DNA from: Candidatus Tisiphia endosymbiont of Melanophora roralis
GTDB taxonomy: Bacteria > Pseudomonadota > Alphaproteobacteria > Rickettsiales > Rickettsiaceae
Assembly (NCBI RefSeq): GCF_964026575.1
Contig: NZ_OZ032161.1
Location: 682,001 to 746,000, forward strand
Reading direction: 5' to 3'
DNA: 64,000 nt
The translations under genes and the position numbers were made by a program. Within the stretch, counting starts at the first letter, position 1, and each line of letters begins with the position of its first letter. Below the pieces are notes generated by a model that was not told the DNA's origin, ran no database searches, and saw only the letters and a list, made by a program, of their open reading frames with translations. Positions 27,458-36,897 of the stretch are shown here, one piece after another.

Positions 27458-28600
27458 CTACCATCTGTACAATTTCCGTTTAAAAAAATACCAAGAATAA
27501 TAAAGTACAAAAGTTCCAACAACACTATATGTAGAAAATAGAAAACCCTGCCCATCATAGAGTCCATGGGATATATAAGAAGATAAAGCTCCAGAATAAA
27601 TGCCAATAGCACACATAGTGAAATATATTGCCAGTGCGGTTCTCAAATCTTGTGCTTCAAATTTACCGGATAATATTAATATATTACAAATAAAAATAGC
27701 ACATAAACATACACCAATTATAGAAAGGAGATAGATGTTACCTATTAAAGTGACTCCATAATATGGTAAAAGAATAAAACTGGCTAGGAGGATAATTATC
27801 AATATTAAGTTCGCAAGATATTTATTGATTATTTTTAATGATAAAATAACAGGTGATATCAAGAAAAATATACTTATAAGAGTATAATGAGTAATAGTGT
27901 CTATCTTTGATACAGGAAAGTGTTTCTCTAAGGCAAATTCTTCATAATACCACAATATATCAAAAGTAATATAAGATACCATAAAGCCTGTTAGTATCTG
28001 TAATTCTATATTCTCAATTAAGAATGAAAATCTAGAAACTAAAGTTGTATTTTTATTAATATTCTCTCTTTGTAAGCAAGTTATAATAATGAAGCTATAA
28101 AGTAACGTGCATAATAATAACCCATTTATAGCTGATTCTAGAAATACAGTTAGTAAATCAACGGTAAACTGTCCAGCTATCCATAACAAAGAAAAGATAA
28201 TAAGAGCAAAATATTTATAGTTATTGGTTAACTCTACTATTTTGATGATAGTTGTGGTTATGTAAGTGTAGTAGGCAGATGCCATTACAATAAAATTGAT
28301 TTTAAGAATGGTATAATCCTTAATCATAATTAGGTTTAATATGCCTATTATAAGTAAGATTAAGCTAATAATAGTAGTTTTGTTATCGCTGATTTTGTTA
28401 ATTAATGGGGTTAAGAATAAACCAGCTATTATATAACCTAACATTTCGATTGATTCGATATGGTCTAGTTGTTCCCCAGATAAGCCTTTACTTAGCAGAA
28501 AACTTGGCATTATAAGTGCATTGATGTAAGTGATACATGCAAAAAGAAATACGCTAAGAAACAATAGCAAAACTGTTTTTAAATGATTATTTTGGGTCAT
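27458..28600 (-). CDS. MFS-type membrane transporter
   Basis: 380-residue protein with about 12 hydrophobic segments, most like a major facilitator superfamily transporter. Loop 2-3 has the weak MFS pattern LINKISDNKTTIISLILLII (compare G-x3-D-R-x-G-R). There is little charge in the spans and no substrate signature, so the cargo is not known. Some rickettsial MFS proteins of this size are nucleoside- or phenylpropionate-type permeases, but nothing here confirms that. It stands alone on the minus strand, divergent from rne. Confidence 0.7.
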   Translation of the reverse strand: MTQNNHLKTVLLLFLSVFLFACITYINALIMPSFLLSKGLSGEQLDHIESIEMLGYIIAGLFLTPLINKISDNKTTIISLILLIIGILNLIMIKDYTILKINFIVMASAYYTYITTTIIKIVELTNNYKYFALIIFSLLWIAGQFTVDLLTVFLESAINGLLLCTLLYSFIIITCLQRENINKNTTLVSRFSFLIENIELQILTGFMVSYITFDILWYYEEFALEKHFPVSKIDTITHYTLISIFFLISPVILSLKIINKYLANLILIIILLASFILLPYYGVTLIGNIYLLSIIGVCLCAIFICNILILSGKFEAQDLRTALAIYFTMCAIGIYSGALSSYISHGLYDGQGFLFSTYSVVGTFVLYYSWYFFKRKLYRW

Positions 28601-28748
28601 AAATAATTGTTTGCTAAACTAGATTACATCGTATATAAATTTTATTAGTTGAGAGGCGTTTAAGAGATTTTGATATAACTAAAAGTACATTATATCACTC
28701 ATTATGATTTGTCTAATTAATTTGTTATTTTGACCATTAATAAAATAT

Positions 28749-28894
28749 TAGACTTCTTGCAGAATTCGCTGCTGCTCCGGAATTTATAGGAGACACGGAA
28801 CGGAAAACCGTAGCGTACTCTAGTGTACGTGAGGATTTGAGTGCCGGATTGACGTATAAATTACCAACAGAAGTAGAATTATGCAAGAAGTCTA
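28749..28894. repeat. palindromic element PE-F copy 2
   Basis: 146 bp bounded by TAGACTTCTTGCAGAATTC and GAATTATGCAAGAAGTCTA. Reads in the opposite sense to copy 1 (GTGTACGTGAGGATTTGAG). The remainder of the 28601-29204 gap has another AT-rich and 'TGTCATCCCCGC' stretch near 28930 and the rne promoter. Confidence 0.85.
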
Positions 28895-29108
28895 TTATAT
28901 AACCAAGTAGGTATAATAGTTCTCGATGTCATCCCCGCTTCATTGCAGAATCCAAATAATAGCCTGAATGACTGTTAGGTATCATGGATTCCCGCTTTTA
29001 GCTAGGAATGATCAATGGCATAGTAATGTTATATCGAATTTAGGTTAAGTAGAGTTTTTTAGTTATTTGTTAGGTTAATGTACTTGTTAAATGTTTTCTC
29101 ATAAAAAC

Positions 29109-29137
29109 TTAATATTAAGTTTTAAATTTGTTATAAT
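29109..29137 (+). promoter_or_regulatory. extended -10 promoter for rne
   Basis: TATAAT at 29132-29137 preceded by TGT (an extended -10, TGnTATAAT) and, 17 bp upstream, TTAATA as a weak -35. Transcription would start near 29144, giving a 5' leader of about 60 nt before the rne ATG at 29205. RNase E genes elsewhere are autoregulated through their leaders; that is only a possibility here. Confidence 0.5.
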
Positions 29138-29204
29138 ATTCTCTAATATTGCTAAATGTTACAGAGTTTAGAGATATACCTAGAAATTTACGAGTAAAAA
29201 ATTA

Positions 29205-31331
29205 ATGAGTAAAAAAATTATAGTTGATGCTAACTTCCCTAATGAAACAAGGGTGGTTTTACTGAATCATAGTAACAATATCGAGGATATTGAATATGAA
29301 ACAGCCATAAAACAACAAATCAAAGGTAATATATATCTTGCAAAAGTTATAAGAGTTGAACCAGCGTTGCAGGCTGCCTTTATAGATTATGGTCCGGACA
29401 AAAGCGGATTCTTGCCTTTCAATGAAATTCATCCATATTATTATAATGTACCAGTATCTGATCTTAAATCTTTGACTTCTATAAATAAATTACAAGAAAT
29501 TTCTCTTTTAGATATTACCCAAGATGATTTTGTAGAATCTGAAGCAAAGAGGGATTATAATCCGATAATAGATAGTGAAGAAATTGATTTAAATGCCATA
29601 GAAAGATTAGTGGACGAAAAAATTCAGGTAGAATTTAATTTGGATGTCTTAGATAATGATATTGAAACAATAAGTGTAGACAAAAGTGATAGAGAGGAAG
29701 ACAATAAACAAAAGCAATACAAAATTCAAGAAGTAATAAAAAAAGGACAAGTTATGCTTGTTCAAGTTACAAAAGAGGAAAGAGCTAATAAAGGTGCATC
29801 ATTTACAACCTTTATATCTCTTGCGGGAAAGTATTGCGTTCTGATGGCTAATACTCCATTGCAGAATGGTGTATCGCGTAAGATATCCAATGCTGATGAG
29901 CGAAAAAGGCTTAAGAATATAGTCAGTAAAATAACTGCAAATAATAACAGTAGTGGGTCAAGTATCATAATTCGTACAGCTGGTGCTGGTTGTACTACTT
30001 TAGACATAAAAAGAGATTATGATTATTTAGCAAGATTATGGAATAAAATTAGGGAGAATACTCTTAAATCTGTAGCTCCCTGTTTTATACATGAAGAAGA
30101 TGGTCTAATTCAAAAAGTCATAAGAGATATGTGTGATCCTACTGTTAAAGAGTTGATAATACAAGGTAGTGGGGCTTATCAAAATGCTGTGAAATTCATG
30201 AAGGATATATTACCTATTGATTTGGCTAAGCTCAAAGAATACAAAAATAAGATGCCAATTTTTACAAAATTTGCTGTTGAGGAACAACTAGCAAAACTAT
30301 ACCAACCAGTTGTTGCTTTAGCTTCTGGTGGTTATATAGTGATAAATCCAACAGAAGCACTTATTTCAATTGATGTTAATTCAGGAAAAGCAACTTCTGA
30401 AAAAAATATTGAAGAAACGGCATTAAAAACCAACTTAGAAGCTGCTAGAGAAATTGCTAGGCAAATTAAATTAAGAGATTTATCAGGCTTAGTGGTTATT
30501 GATTTTATCGATATGTATGAGGCTAGAAATCGTAGGATTGTCGAGAGGTCTTTTAAGGAATTTCTAAGTAGAGATCGTGCAAGAATTCAAACTGCTCATA
30601 TTAGTCAATTTGGTTTGCTTGAGATGTCTCGTCAAAGATTAAGCCCCTCATTTTTGGAATCAAATTCATCGATTTGTTCATATTGTAATGGTAAGGGTCT
30701 TGTTAGGGCAGATGAGTCAAATGCTATGTTGATTCTACGTACGGTAGAAAATGAAATTTTTAATGAAAATATTGATTTAGTAAATATTTTTGCTAATATT
30801 CATTCAGTTATCTATTTACTGAATAATAAACGTTCAGAAATATCTCTAATTGAAGAAAAATATAATTTAAAGTTAAAATTCCACGTTGATCCTTCTGCCA
30901 CTTCTGATAATTATTCAATTGAAAAAATAAAATTATCAAAGAAATCTAGCCATACAGAAGCTGGTAATAAGCCATTAATTCAGAATCAGTCCTCTAATTA
31001 TCAAGAAGAAAAGAGTATTAAAGAGACTCCTGCTCATAACAAGAAGAAGCAAAAATGGAAAATGCCTGATAAATTAGAATCTAGTAGTGAATCAAATAAG
31101 GGTATGGAAAAAATTGATAAAGAGGTAATTGATTCTATTCAAGAAACTAATAAACCAGTAGTGGTAAATGAATCGGTTAACGGAGTCAATGACCTTGACA
31201 CCAATAAGTCAAACCGTAAATATATTGAGAAAAAATCAAATTATTCTCGCCCCTCTAGAGTACGTAACTATAATAAACGTAAGGTAGATGACAATGATAG
31301 TGGACAATCTCAGGAGGTAGCTAATAGTTGA
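29205..31331 (+). CDS. rne: ribonuclease E/G
   Basis: Endoribonuclease that starts mRNA decay and matures rRNA/tRNA. The 708-residue protein has an N-terminal RNase H-like/S1 region (GNIYLAKVIRVEPALQAAFIDYG, split, about 40-62), a charged insertion inside S1 (about 100-190), the 5' sensor, and the DNase I-like catalytic domain with metal-binding aspartates in LISIDVNSGKAT (about 390) and VVIDFIDM (about 432). The zinc-link cysteines CSYCNGKG are near 490. The C-terminal 160 residues are Lys/Ser/Asn rich and disordered, a short version of the degradosome scaffold. It leads rne-lptE-holA. Confidence 0.95.
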   Translation: MSKKIIVDANFPNETRVVLLNHSNNIEDIEYETAIKQQIKGNIYLAKVIRVEPALQAAFIDYGPDKSGFLPFNEIHPYYYNVPVSDLKSLTSINKLQEISLLDITQDDFVESEAKRDYNPIIDSEEIDLNAIERLVDEKIQVEFNLDVLDNDIETISVDKSDREEDNKQKQYKIQEVIKKGQVMLVQVTKEERANKGASFTTFISLAGKYCVLMANTPLQNGVSRKISNADERKRLKNIVSKITANNNSSGSSIIIRTAGAGCTTLDIKRDYDYLARLWNKIRENTLKSVAPCFIHEEDGLIQKVIRDMCDPTVKELIIQGSGAYQNAVKFMKDILPIDLAKLKEYKNKMPIFTKFAVEEQLAKLYQPVVALASGGYIVINPTEALISIDVNSGKATSEKNIEETALKTNLEAAREIARQIKLRDLSGLVVIDFIDMYEARNRRIVERSFKEFLSRDRARIQTAHISQFGLLEMSRQRLSPSFLESNSSICSYCNGKGLVRADESNAMLILRTVENEIFNENIDLVNIFANIHSVIYLLNNKRSEISLIEEKYNLKLKFHVDPSATSDNYSIEKIKLSKKSSHTEAGNKPLIQNQSSNYQEEKSIKETPAHNKKKQKWKMPDKLESSSESNKGMEKIDKEVIDSIQETNKPVVVNESVNGVNDLDTNKSNRKYIEKKSNYSRPSRVRNYNKRKVDDNDSGQSQEVANS

Positions 31332-31347
31332 AAATGGTAAATGCAAT

Positions 31348-31851
31348 ATGGTGCGTTCAAATTTATTAGTAGCTCTTGCTTACTTATTTTTATTTACCTC
31401 TTGTAGTTTAAAACCTGTATATAGTAATAAATATAGCACGCAGGAATTAAGCCAATTAAGTAGCATTGAAATTGAACCAATAGCATCTATTGAAGGTGCA
31501 GAATTTTGTTACTATTTATCGAGTATTTTACCAAGCTCTACAACAGTCACAACAAAGTATTTATTAAAGGTAAAATTTACCAACAAACGTTTACCACTTA
31601 TTCTTCAAAAGAATTCTGATGTGTTAAGAGAAGCAATCAGTCAAACTATTCAATATAGGTTAGTTGATATTGTTACTAATCTAGAAGTGACAACAGGAAC
31701 ATTTAGTCATATAACCTCTTATAGTACAGCTGCTTTACCATATCATAGCTATATAGATGAAGAGGTAGCATTGAAAGACCTTACAAAACGAGGAGCAGAT
31801 GAAATCCTAGCAAGATTAATTTTATATTTTAAGAGAGTGCCTACGAACTGA
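31348..31851 (+). CDS. lptE: LPS-assembly lipoprotein LptE-like
   Basis: 167-residue lipoprotein: hydrophobic N-terminus with lipobox LFLFTSC (cysteine about 19) followed by SLKPVYS, typical of alphaproteobacterial LptE, the outer-membrane plug that guides LptD. The body is a mix of beta strands and a C-terminal helix (VALKDLTKRGADEILARLILYF) characteristic of the fold. Gene order lptE-holA is conserved in proteobacteria and supports the call, since sequence conservation is weak. Confidence 0.78.
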   Translation: MVRSNLLVALAYLFLFTSCSLKPVYSNKYSTQELSQLSSIEIEPIASIEGAEFCYYLSSILPSSTTVTTKYLLKVKFTNKRLPLILQKNSDVLREAISQTIQYRLVDIVTNLEVTTGTFSHITSYSTAALPYHSYIDEEVALKDLTKRGADEILARLILYFKRVPTN

Positions 31852-31873
31852 ATAATTTTTGAGGAATTTTTAG

Positions 31874-32147
31874 GAAAAATGTAGCTTAGTACCGCAAGCC
31901 ATAGTACCTTACATTTTTATTTCACTACTGTTAAGGGGTCTTCCGAGCGTCTATTAGCGAGAAGCCGCGAAAAAGCGGCGACGCGGCAATCCAAGATACG
32001 CGAAGCGTTACTCTAAAAAAACAGCTTTGCTGTTTACTTGGATCGCCACGGCATCTAAAGAGCCTTGCTATGACGATTATAGAAAAATGTAGGGTACTAT
32101 GACCGCAAGCAGTACGGCACAGAAGTAGAATTATGCAAGAAGTCTAA
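31874..32147. repeat. composite palindromic region: PE-G copy 1 plus PE-F fragment
   Basis: Holds GAGAAGCCGCGAAAAAGCGG, GATACGCGAAGCGTTACTC and TGGATCGCCACGGCATCTAA (PE-G), bounded by ATGTAGCTTAGTACC and ATGTAGGGTACTATG-type arms. A PE-F right arm (GAATTATGCAAGAAGTCTA) ends it at 32147, 14 bp before holA. Copies of PE-G are at 36898 and 46640. Confidence 0.7.
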
Positions 32148-32160
32148 AATAGAATTAAAG

Positions 32161-33138
32161 ATGAAGCTTTATCTATCACAAATCATTCAGCTACTTGATA
32201 AGGTAGAAAATGGGCAAATTAAGGCTCTGTTGCTTTATGGTCCAGATAAAGGGTACATTGATAAAGTTTGTAAGACTTTAGTGAAGAAATTTGACTTACT
32301 AAAAACCTCTATAGAATATTCTGAAATTAAAAATCGATCGCTCGAGACGTTAGTTAATACCCAAAATTTCTTTATGCAAAAACAATTGATTATAGTAAGG
32401 TCAGTTGGCGAGTCTATAGATAAATCTTTAAAACTGGCTCTTAGTAAAGAGTCATTGCATTTCTTAGTTTTTATTGCTGATGAATTATCAGCTGCTTCTA
32501 GTATACGTAAGTTTTTTGAAACTGAAACTTATCTAGCTTCTCTAGCTTGCTATCACGATGATGAACACAAAATTACTAAGATAATTTTACAAAAATGTAA
32601 CAGTGTTGGTAAGGTTATAAGTGAAGATACTGTTAACTATTTAACAGATCGTTTAAAAGGTGACCATCAAACACTAGTTAATGAAATCAATAAGTTAATA
32701 TATTTTACATTTGATAAAGATCAAATCACCCTGGATGATGCACTAGCTGTAGTTAGTGATGATTTTACAGGGAATGGGGATGAGTTATGCGTTTATTTCT
32801 CCTCAGGAAATCTTGATAATTTTTTACAAGAATTCACCAAACTAAAACAACAAAATATTAATGAAGTGCTAATTATCAGAGCATTAATCAGGTATTATCT
32901 AAATCTATACACCGTATTGAATAAATTAGCAATGGGTGTTAATATAGATATGGCTATAAAATCACTATCTCCACCAATTTTCTATAAATATGTGCCAAGT
33001 TTTAAGCAAGCTCTAAATAAGGTTAACTTAGAAGATTGCATTAAAACATTGAAACATTTAGAGCAAGCAGAAATTGATTATAAGCTAAATCCAGCCGGCT
33101 TTGATATATATCAACAAGTTTATGTTAAAACATACTAA
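32161..33138 (+). CDS. holA: DNA polymerase III delta subunit
   Basis: Clamp-loader subunit that opens the beta sliding clamp. The 325-residue protein has the AAA+-like N-terminal fold without a functional P-loop (KALLLYGPDKGYIDKVCKTL, about 20-39), middle region SLKLALSKESLHFLVFIADE and a C-terminal collar domain with DNFLQEFTKLKQQNINEVLI. Conservation is low, as usual for delta, but its place after lptE fits the standard order. Confidence 0.88.
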   Translation: MKLYLSQIIQLLDKVENGQIKALLLYGPDKGYIDKVCKTLVKKFDLLKTSIEYSEIKNRSLETLVNTQNFFMQKQLIIVRSVGESIDKSLKLALSKESLHFLVFIADELSAASSIRKFFETETYLASLACYHDDEHKITKIILQKCNSVGKVISEDTVNYLTDRLKGDHQTLVNEINKLIYFTFDKDQITLDDALAVVSDDFTGNGDELCVYFSSGNLDNFLQEFTKLKQQNINEVLIIRALIRYYLNLYTVLNKLAMGVNIDMAIKSLSPPIFYKYVPSFKQALNKVNLEDCIKTLKHLEQAEIDYKLNPAGFDIYQQVYVKTY

Positions 33139-33247
33139 TTAGAGATAATTATGCATAAAGCAAATTTTTAAGTAATCTTTTAGTTACATTGCCAAGAAAA
33201 TAAGTAAAATTATATAATATATTCTCAAAATATGACGATAAATCTAT

Positions 33248-34138
33248 ATGAAAACTACCTTACCTAGCCGTTCTATGATAATTCAAGAAAAGCTTGATAA
33301 GATTGTAAAAGAAATCTTAGCAGTTGGAAAAGATGAGATTGCGATGATTATTTTATTTGGCTCTTACGCTAGAGGAGATTGGGTACAAGATGAGTATAAA
33401 AAAGGACACATTACTTATAGTTATCAAAGTGATCTCGATCTTATGTTGGTGATGAAGAAAGGCAAACAGGCCGGTCTTGCCGGCTTATCCATAGAAGATA
33501 AAATAGAAAAAAGGTTGGAAAGAAAATCATTAAGAAATCCTTTTGAGTTATGGGTAACTTTGGTGCTAGAATCAATCAAGACGGTAAATAGTCAGTTAGA
33601 GAAGGGGCATTATTTCTTTTCTGATATAAAAAAAGAAGGAATTCTTTTATATAATAGTGGTGAGTTTCAGCTAGCGGAAGCTAAAAACTTACCATGGGAA
33701 GAAAGAAGACAAATAGCTAAAGAGGATTATGAATACTGGTTTGTAAGAGGCACAGGTTTTTTCATTGATTGTAAATATCCATTAAAAAGGGAAGATTATG
33801 CTTTATCAGCTTTTTACCTTCATCAAACTACCGAAAGTTTTTATAATGCTATCCTGTTAGTTTTTTCCGGTTATAAACCGAAACTACACGATATAAGAAA
33901 ATTAGGTAGTATAGCCGGAAATTACAATGAAGAATTATGGCAGATATTTCCTAATTCTAGCGTTGAGCAAAGGCAATGTTTTAGATTACTTGAACAGGCT
34001 TATATTGAAGCTCGCTATAACAAAGATTATAAAATAACTAAAGAACAGCTACTTTACCTTATTGATCGAGTAAAGAAGTTAAAAACAGTGACGGAAAAAA
34101 TTTGCTTGGAAAGGATTAATGGAAAAGAAGTAACGTGA
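33248..34138 (+). CDS. fused nucleotidyltransferase-HEPN protein, copy 1
   Basis: 296 residues with an N-terminal minimal nucleotidyltransferase (MNT) domain carrying ILFGSYARGDW (about 34-44) and a DLDL metal-binding pair (about 63-66), then a C-terminal HEPN domain (about 155-285) with FYLHQTTESFYNAILLVFSG and AYIEARYNKDY. MNT and HEPN usually form separate partners of toxin-antitoxin or defence modules in which MNT AMPylates or inactivates the HEPN RNase; here they are one chain. The canonical HEPN RX4-6H motif is not evident (RYNKDY lacks the histidine), so RNase activity is doubtful. A full paralogue of equal length is at 62730-63620. Confidence 0.85.
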   Translation: MKTTLPSRSMIIQEKLDKIVKEILAVGKDEIAMIILFGSYARGDWVQDEYKKGHITYSYQSDLDLMLVMKKGKQAGLAGLSIEDKIEKRLERKSLRNPFELWVTLVLESIKTVNSQLEKGHYFFSDIKKEGILLYNSGEFQLAEAKNLPWEERRQIAKEDYEYWFVRGTGFFIDCKYPLKREDYALSAFYLHQTTESFYNAILLVFSGYKPKLHDIRKLGSIAGNYNEELWQIFPNSSVEQRQCFRLLEQAYIEARYNKDYKITKEQLLYLIDRVKKLKTVTEKICLERINGKEVT

Positions 34139-34189
34139 TTTGGCTTAATCATGAAGATTGCCACAGTGCCAACGGTGCTTCGTAATGAC

Positions 34190-34214
34190 GATTTTTTAAC
34201 TTTCAACAGTTGTG
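34190..34214. repeat. PE-A right end (truncated copy)
   Basis: ATTTTTTAACTTTCAACAGT followed by TGTG is a PE-A right terminus. To its left is a REP-like AACGGTGCTTCGTAATGACG, but no matching left terminus lies between it and the preceding gene. Confidence 0.65.
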
Positions 34215-34283
34215 GACATCACCCTTAGAACCTAGGTGATGCACACAAAATTCTTCAACGTCATTGCGAGGAGGCATGAGCCG

Positions 34284-34594
34284 CACAACTGTCGAAAGTT
34301 AAAAACTATAATTCATTGCAACCAAAAATTATACATAAATAATAATCTAACATTTATAATTTTAAATCTACAAGATTAGGCTCTCCGCTGCAAAATAACA
34401 CTATATCTTTGATAATTTCTGTCTCAAGCAATGACCTATCTATTTTGTATAATTTATTTACTTCATTTAGTTTATCTTCACCTAATAAATTTATAATATT
34501 TGTATATTATTCAACTTTTTGTATTTATATGAACTTAATTTATACACAATCTTTAGTTATATTTTAATACCTTTTTTAACTTTCGACAGTTATG
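34284..34594. mobile_element. long PE-A member (311 bp) with 10-bp target duplication
   Basis: Ends are CACAACTGTCGAAAGTT and AACTTTCGACAGTTATG. It is flanked by GCATGAGCCG on both sides (34274-34283 and 34595-34604), a perfect 10-bp duplication, and lies inside an older REP-like unit that it splits. Instead of REP hairpins it holds about 270 bp of AT-rich sequence whose first 35 bp match the PE-A end at 13985. On the minus strand a 67-codon open frame (34354-34557) ends ...IVLFCSGEPNLVDLKL; no start codon or family is recognised. Confidence 0.8.
34354..34557 (-). pseudogene. gene fragment inside the long PE-A element
   Basis: Open frame of 67 codons ending in a TAA, with protein-like composition (helix-forming NIINLLGEDKLNEVNKLYKI, then LLETEIIKDIVLFCSGEP). 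It has no ATG near its open start and lies wholly between the element's inverted ends. It could be the C-terminus of the parent transposase or a captured gene; I do not recognise it. Confidence 0.35.
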
Positions 34595-34604
34595 GCATGA
34601 GCCG

Positions 34605-34710
34605 ACGAAGCAATCCACAAAAAATATAATAAGTAATTTGGATTGCCGCGTCGCCACTAAAGTGGCTCCTCGCAATGACGGTTTTTTAATTTTCAACAGT
34701 TGTGAGATTG
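34605..34710. repeat. REP-like unit and PE-A right end
   Basis: The right half of the REP-like unit split by the 311-bp element (GACGAAGCAATCC ... GGATTGCCGCGTCGCC, TCCTCGCAATGACG) followed by a PE-A terminus with one change (TTTTAATTTTCAACAGTTGTG, 34686-34706, here 21 bases shortened to its core TTTTCAACAGTTGTG). No gene is seen up to 34855. Confidence 0.6.
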
Positions 34711-34855
34711 CCACGTCGGCGATTTCATCGTCTCCTCGCAATGACGTTTTTTTTTGCTAAAACCTTTCCGGTTTAACTATAATAAAATTTTATGCTAATA
34801 ATACTTAGTGGAGATTAATAATTGTGATATATAATAGTATTATATGAGGTACTAA

Positions 34856-35890
34856 ATGACAAAACAAGAGAAAATTCGGGAGAAAAAAGAAGAAATTCTG
34901 CAAAAAAAAGATGAAATTCAACAAAAAGCAGATGATATTATAACAAAAATTGATCATATTTTTGATGATCCTAACAAGTTTAGTAATAGTAAAGAAAGAA
35001 AGGAAGTAAAACAACATATAATTTCAGCATTAACGAGTGCTTTTTATTTTTATAAAGAAAGCTCAGCTAGAAAGATATATGAAGTAAGTTTACAAGAAAT
35101 ATTAAATACTAGTTCTGAGCTAAAGCCAGTAATTGCAGATATAGCTGAATTTGTGCTGCAAGAATGTCCTGATAATATGCTAGAAGAAAGAAAATTTTGG
35201 CTAGAAGATGTCAATAAAGAAATATTACAGGGAATTTTTAAGGATGAATTGGTTGCAATTAAAGAGATAGTTGATCCATTGATTAAGGTCGCTAATAGTA
35301 ATAATATAGCTAAAACTATTGGACAAGATAATGCAAAAGAGTTACAAAAACATGTGAAATTAATGGCAGAACAATTTAATAAGGATAATATTAAAGGTGT
35401 TGAAGGAACATTAATGAATATAAGCAAGTGGAGCAATCAGAAACAACAAGAATTAGAAAATCAATTAAAATTAGAGCAAAAACAAGAGAAAGAAATAGAA
35501 CAAACAATAATTGGGCAAAAAAAAGAAAGTCAAAGATTGAAACAGTTGGCTTTTGCAAAATTTGGGGCAACAATTAAATCCGCTGTGGCTTTTATATCAG
35601 ATGTGATAACTAACAAGGATGCTAATGAAAGCAAAAAAACATTTAAGGATAACATGAACGAACTATTGGGCGTTAGAAATAATTCTAAACTAATTGATAA
35701 GGATATAGATAAGCAATTAAAATTACAGCAAAAAATTAAACGAAATATAAATTTGGATCAAGAAAGCTCTAAATTATTTAGTAAATTTAGCAAAATGGTA
35801 AAGGTGAGTTCTAGTACTATAGATGATTTAAAACCAGGTATAATAGCACACCCACAAACAAAAGGTAAAAACAACTCTGCACAAAGGTAA
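34856..35890 (+). CDS. coiled-coil protein of unknown function
   Basis: 344 residues, no signal peptide or membrane span. Strong heptad patterns at the N-terminus (KIREKKEEILQKKDEIQQKA, about 5-24) and in the middle (QELENQLKLEQKQEKEIEQT, about 200-219) indicate long coiled coils, joined by a globular helical region (about 50-180). The composition is Lys/Glu/Gln rich. A good GAGG ribosome binding site lies 6 nt before the ATG. hemB follows 10 bp later, so they may be cotranscribed. No domain recognised; secreted-effector or structural roles are both possible guesses. Confidence 0.7.
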   Translation: MTKQEKIREKKEEILQKKDEIQQKADDIITKIDHIFDDPNKFSNSKERKEVKQHIISALTSAFYFYKESSARKIYEVSLQEILNTSSELKPVIADIAEFVLQECPDNMLEERKFWLEDVNKEILQGIFKDELVAIKEIVDPLIKVANSNNIAKTIGQDNAKELQKHVKLMAEQFNKDNIKGVEGTLMNISKWSNQKQQELENQLKLEQKQEKEIEQTIIGQKKESQRLKQLAFAKFGATIKSAVAFISDVITNKDANESKKTFKDNMNELLGVRNNSKLIDKDIDKQLKLQQKIKRNINLDQESSKLFSKFSKMVKVSSSTIDDLKPGIIAHPQTKGKNNSAQR

Positions 35891-35900
35891 GAACATAGAT

Positions 35901-36884
35901 ATGTACCCAACAATAAGATTAAGAAGAAATAGAAAAACGCGGTGGCTAAGAGAATTAGTAGCAGAGAATAGGCTTAGCGTAAATGATTTGGTGCTAGCAT
36001 TATTTGTGGTTGAGGGCGAGAACCAGCGTCAAGAGATCAAAACTATGCCTGGCGTATATAGATTATCTATTGATCAAGTAGTATTGACGGCTAGGCAGGC
36101 TTATGAAAATGGCATAAATGCTATAATACTCTTCCCTTGTATAGATGCAAAATTAAAAAGCGATAATGCTGATGAAGCATATAATCTAGACAATTTAATG
36201 TGTAGAACTATACGAAGTATAAAAAATGCCAATATCGATATTGGTATAATATGCGATGTTGCCCTAGATCCTTACACTACCCATGCACATGATGGTATTC
36301 TACATAATGGGGATGTAGATAATGATAGAACTGTTGAAGCTTTGTGCAACCAAGCTTTAGTTTTAGCAAAAGCTGGGGTAGATATTGTCGCACCATCTGA
36401 TATGATGGATGGTAGGATTATGGGCATACGTCAAATACTAGATTCAGAAGGGTTTATTAACGTTAATATATTATCTTATGCGGCAAAATATGCTTCAAGT
36501 TTTTATGCCCCATTCAGAGATGCATTGAACAATAATAAGACAGCTTATCTAAATAAAGCGACCTACCAAATGGATGTACGTAATAGCAGAGAAGCTATGT
36601 TAGAGATAGAACATGATCTTGCCGAAGGTGCAGATATGATTATGATTAAACCTGGTATGATGTTTTTGGACGTCATAGCACAAGCGGCCAATAACTTTAA
36701 TACTACTATATTTGCCTATCAGGTAAGTGGTGAATATTCTATGTTAAGATTTGCGGCAGATGCCAATGCCTTAAATTGGCAAGCAAGCATAATAGAATCA
36801 TTGGTATGTTTTAAGCGTGCTGGTGCTAGTAGCATTGTTACATACGCTGCATTAGAAGTAGCACAAATATTGAATGATCAATAA
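35901..36884 (+). CDS. hemB: delta-aminolevulinic acid dehydratase (porphobilinogen synthase)
   Basis: Condenses two 5-aminolevulinate molecules into porphobilinogen in haem synthesis. The 327-residue protein has RLRRNRKTRWLRELVAEN at the start, the metal/allosteric region DVALDPYTTHAHDGI (the usual zinc cysteines are replaced by Asp, Ala and Thr-type residues, as in Mg-dependent alphaproteobacterial enzymes), SDMMDGRI, the first Schiff-base lysine area SYAAKYASSFYAPFRDA, and the second lysine in DMIMIKPGM (about 245). Confidence 0.96.
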   Translation: MYPTIRLRRNRKTRWLRELVAENRLSVNDLVLALFVVEGENQRQEIKTMPGVYRLSIDQVVLTARQAYENGINAIILFPCIDAKLKSDNADEAYNLDNLMCRTIRSIKNANIDIGIICDVALDPYTTHAHDGILHNGDVDNDRTVEALCNQALVLAKAGVDIVAPSDMMDGRIMGIRQILDSEGFINVNILSYAAKYASSFYAPFRDALNNNKTAYLNKATYQMDVRNSREAMLEIEHDLAEGADMIMIKPGMMFLDVIAQAANNFNTTIFAYQVSGEYSMLRFAADANALNWQASIIESLVCFKRAGASSIVTYAALEVAQILNDQ

Positions 36885-36897
36885 ATGGGAAGCAGGG

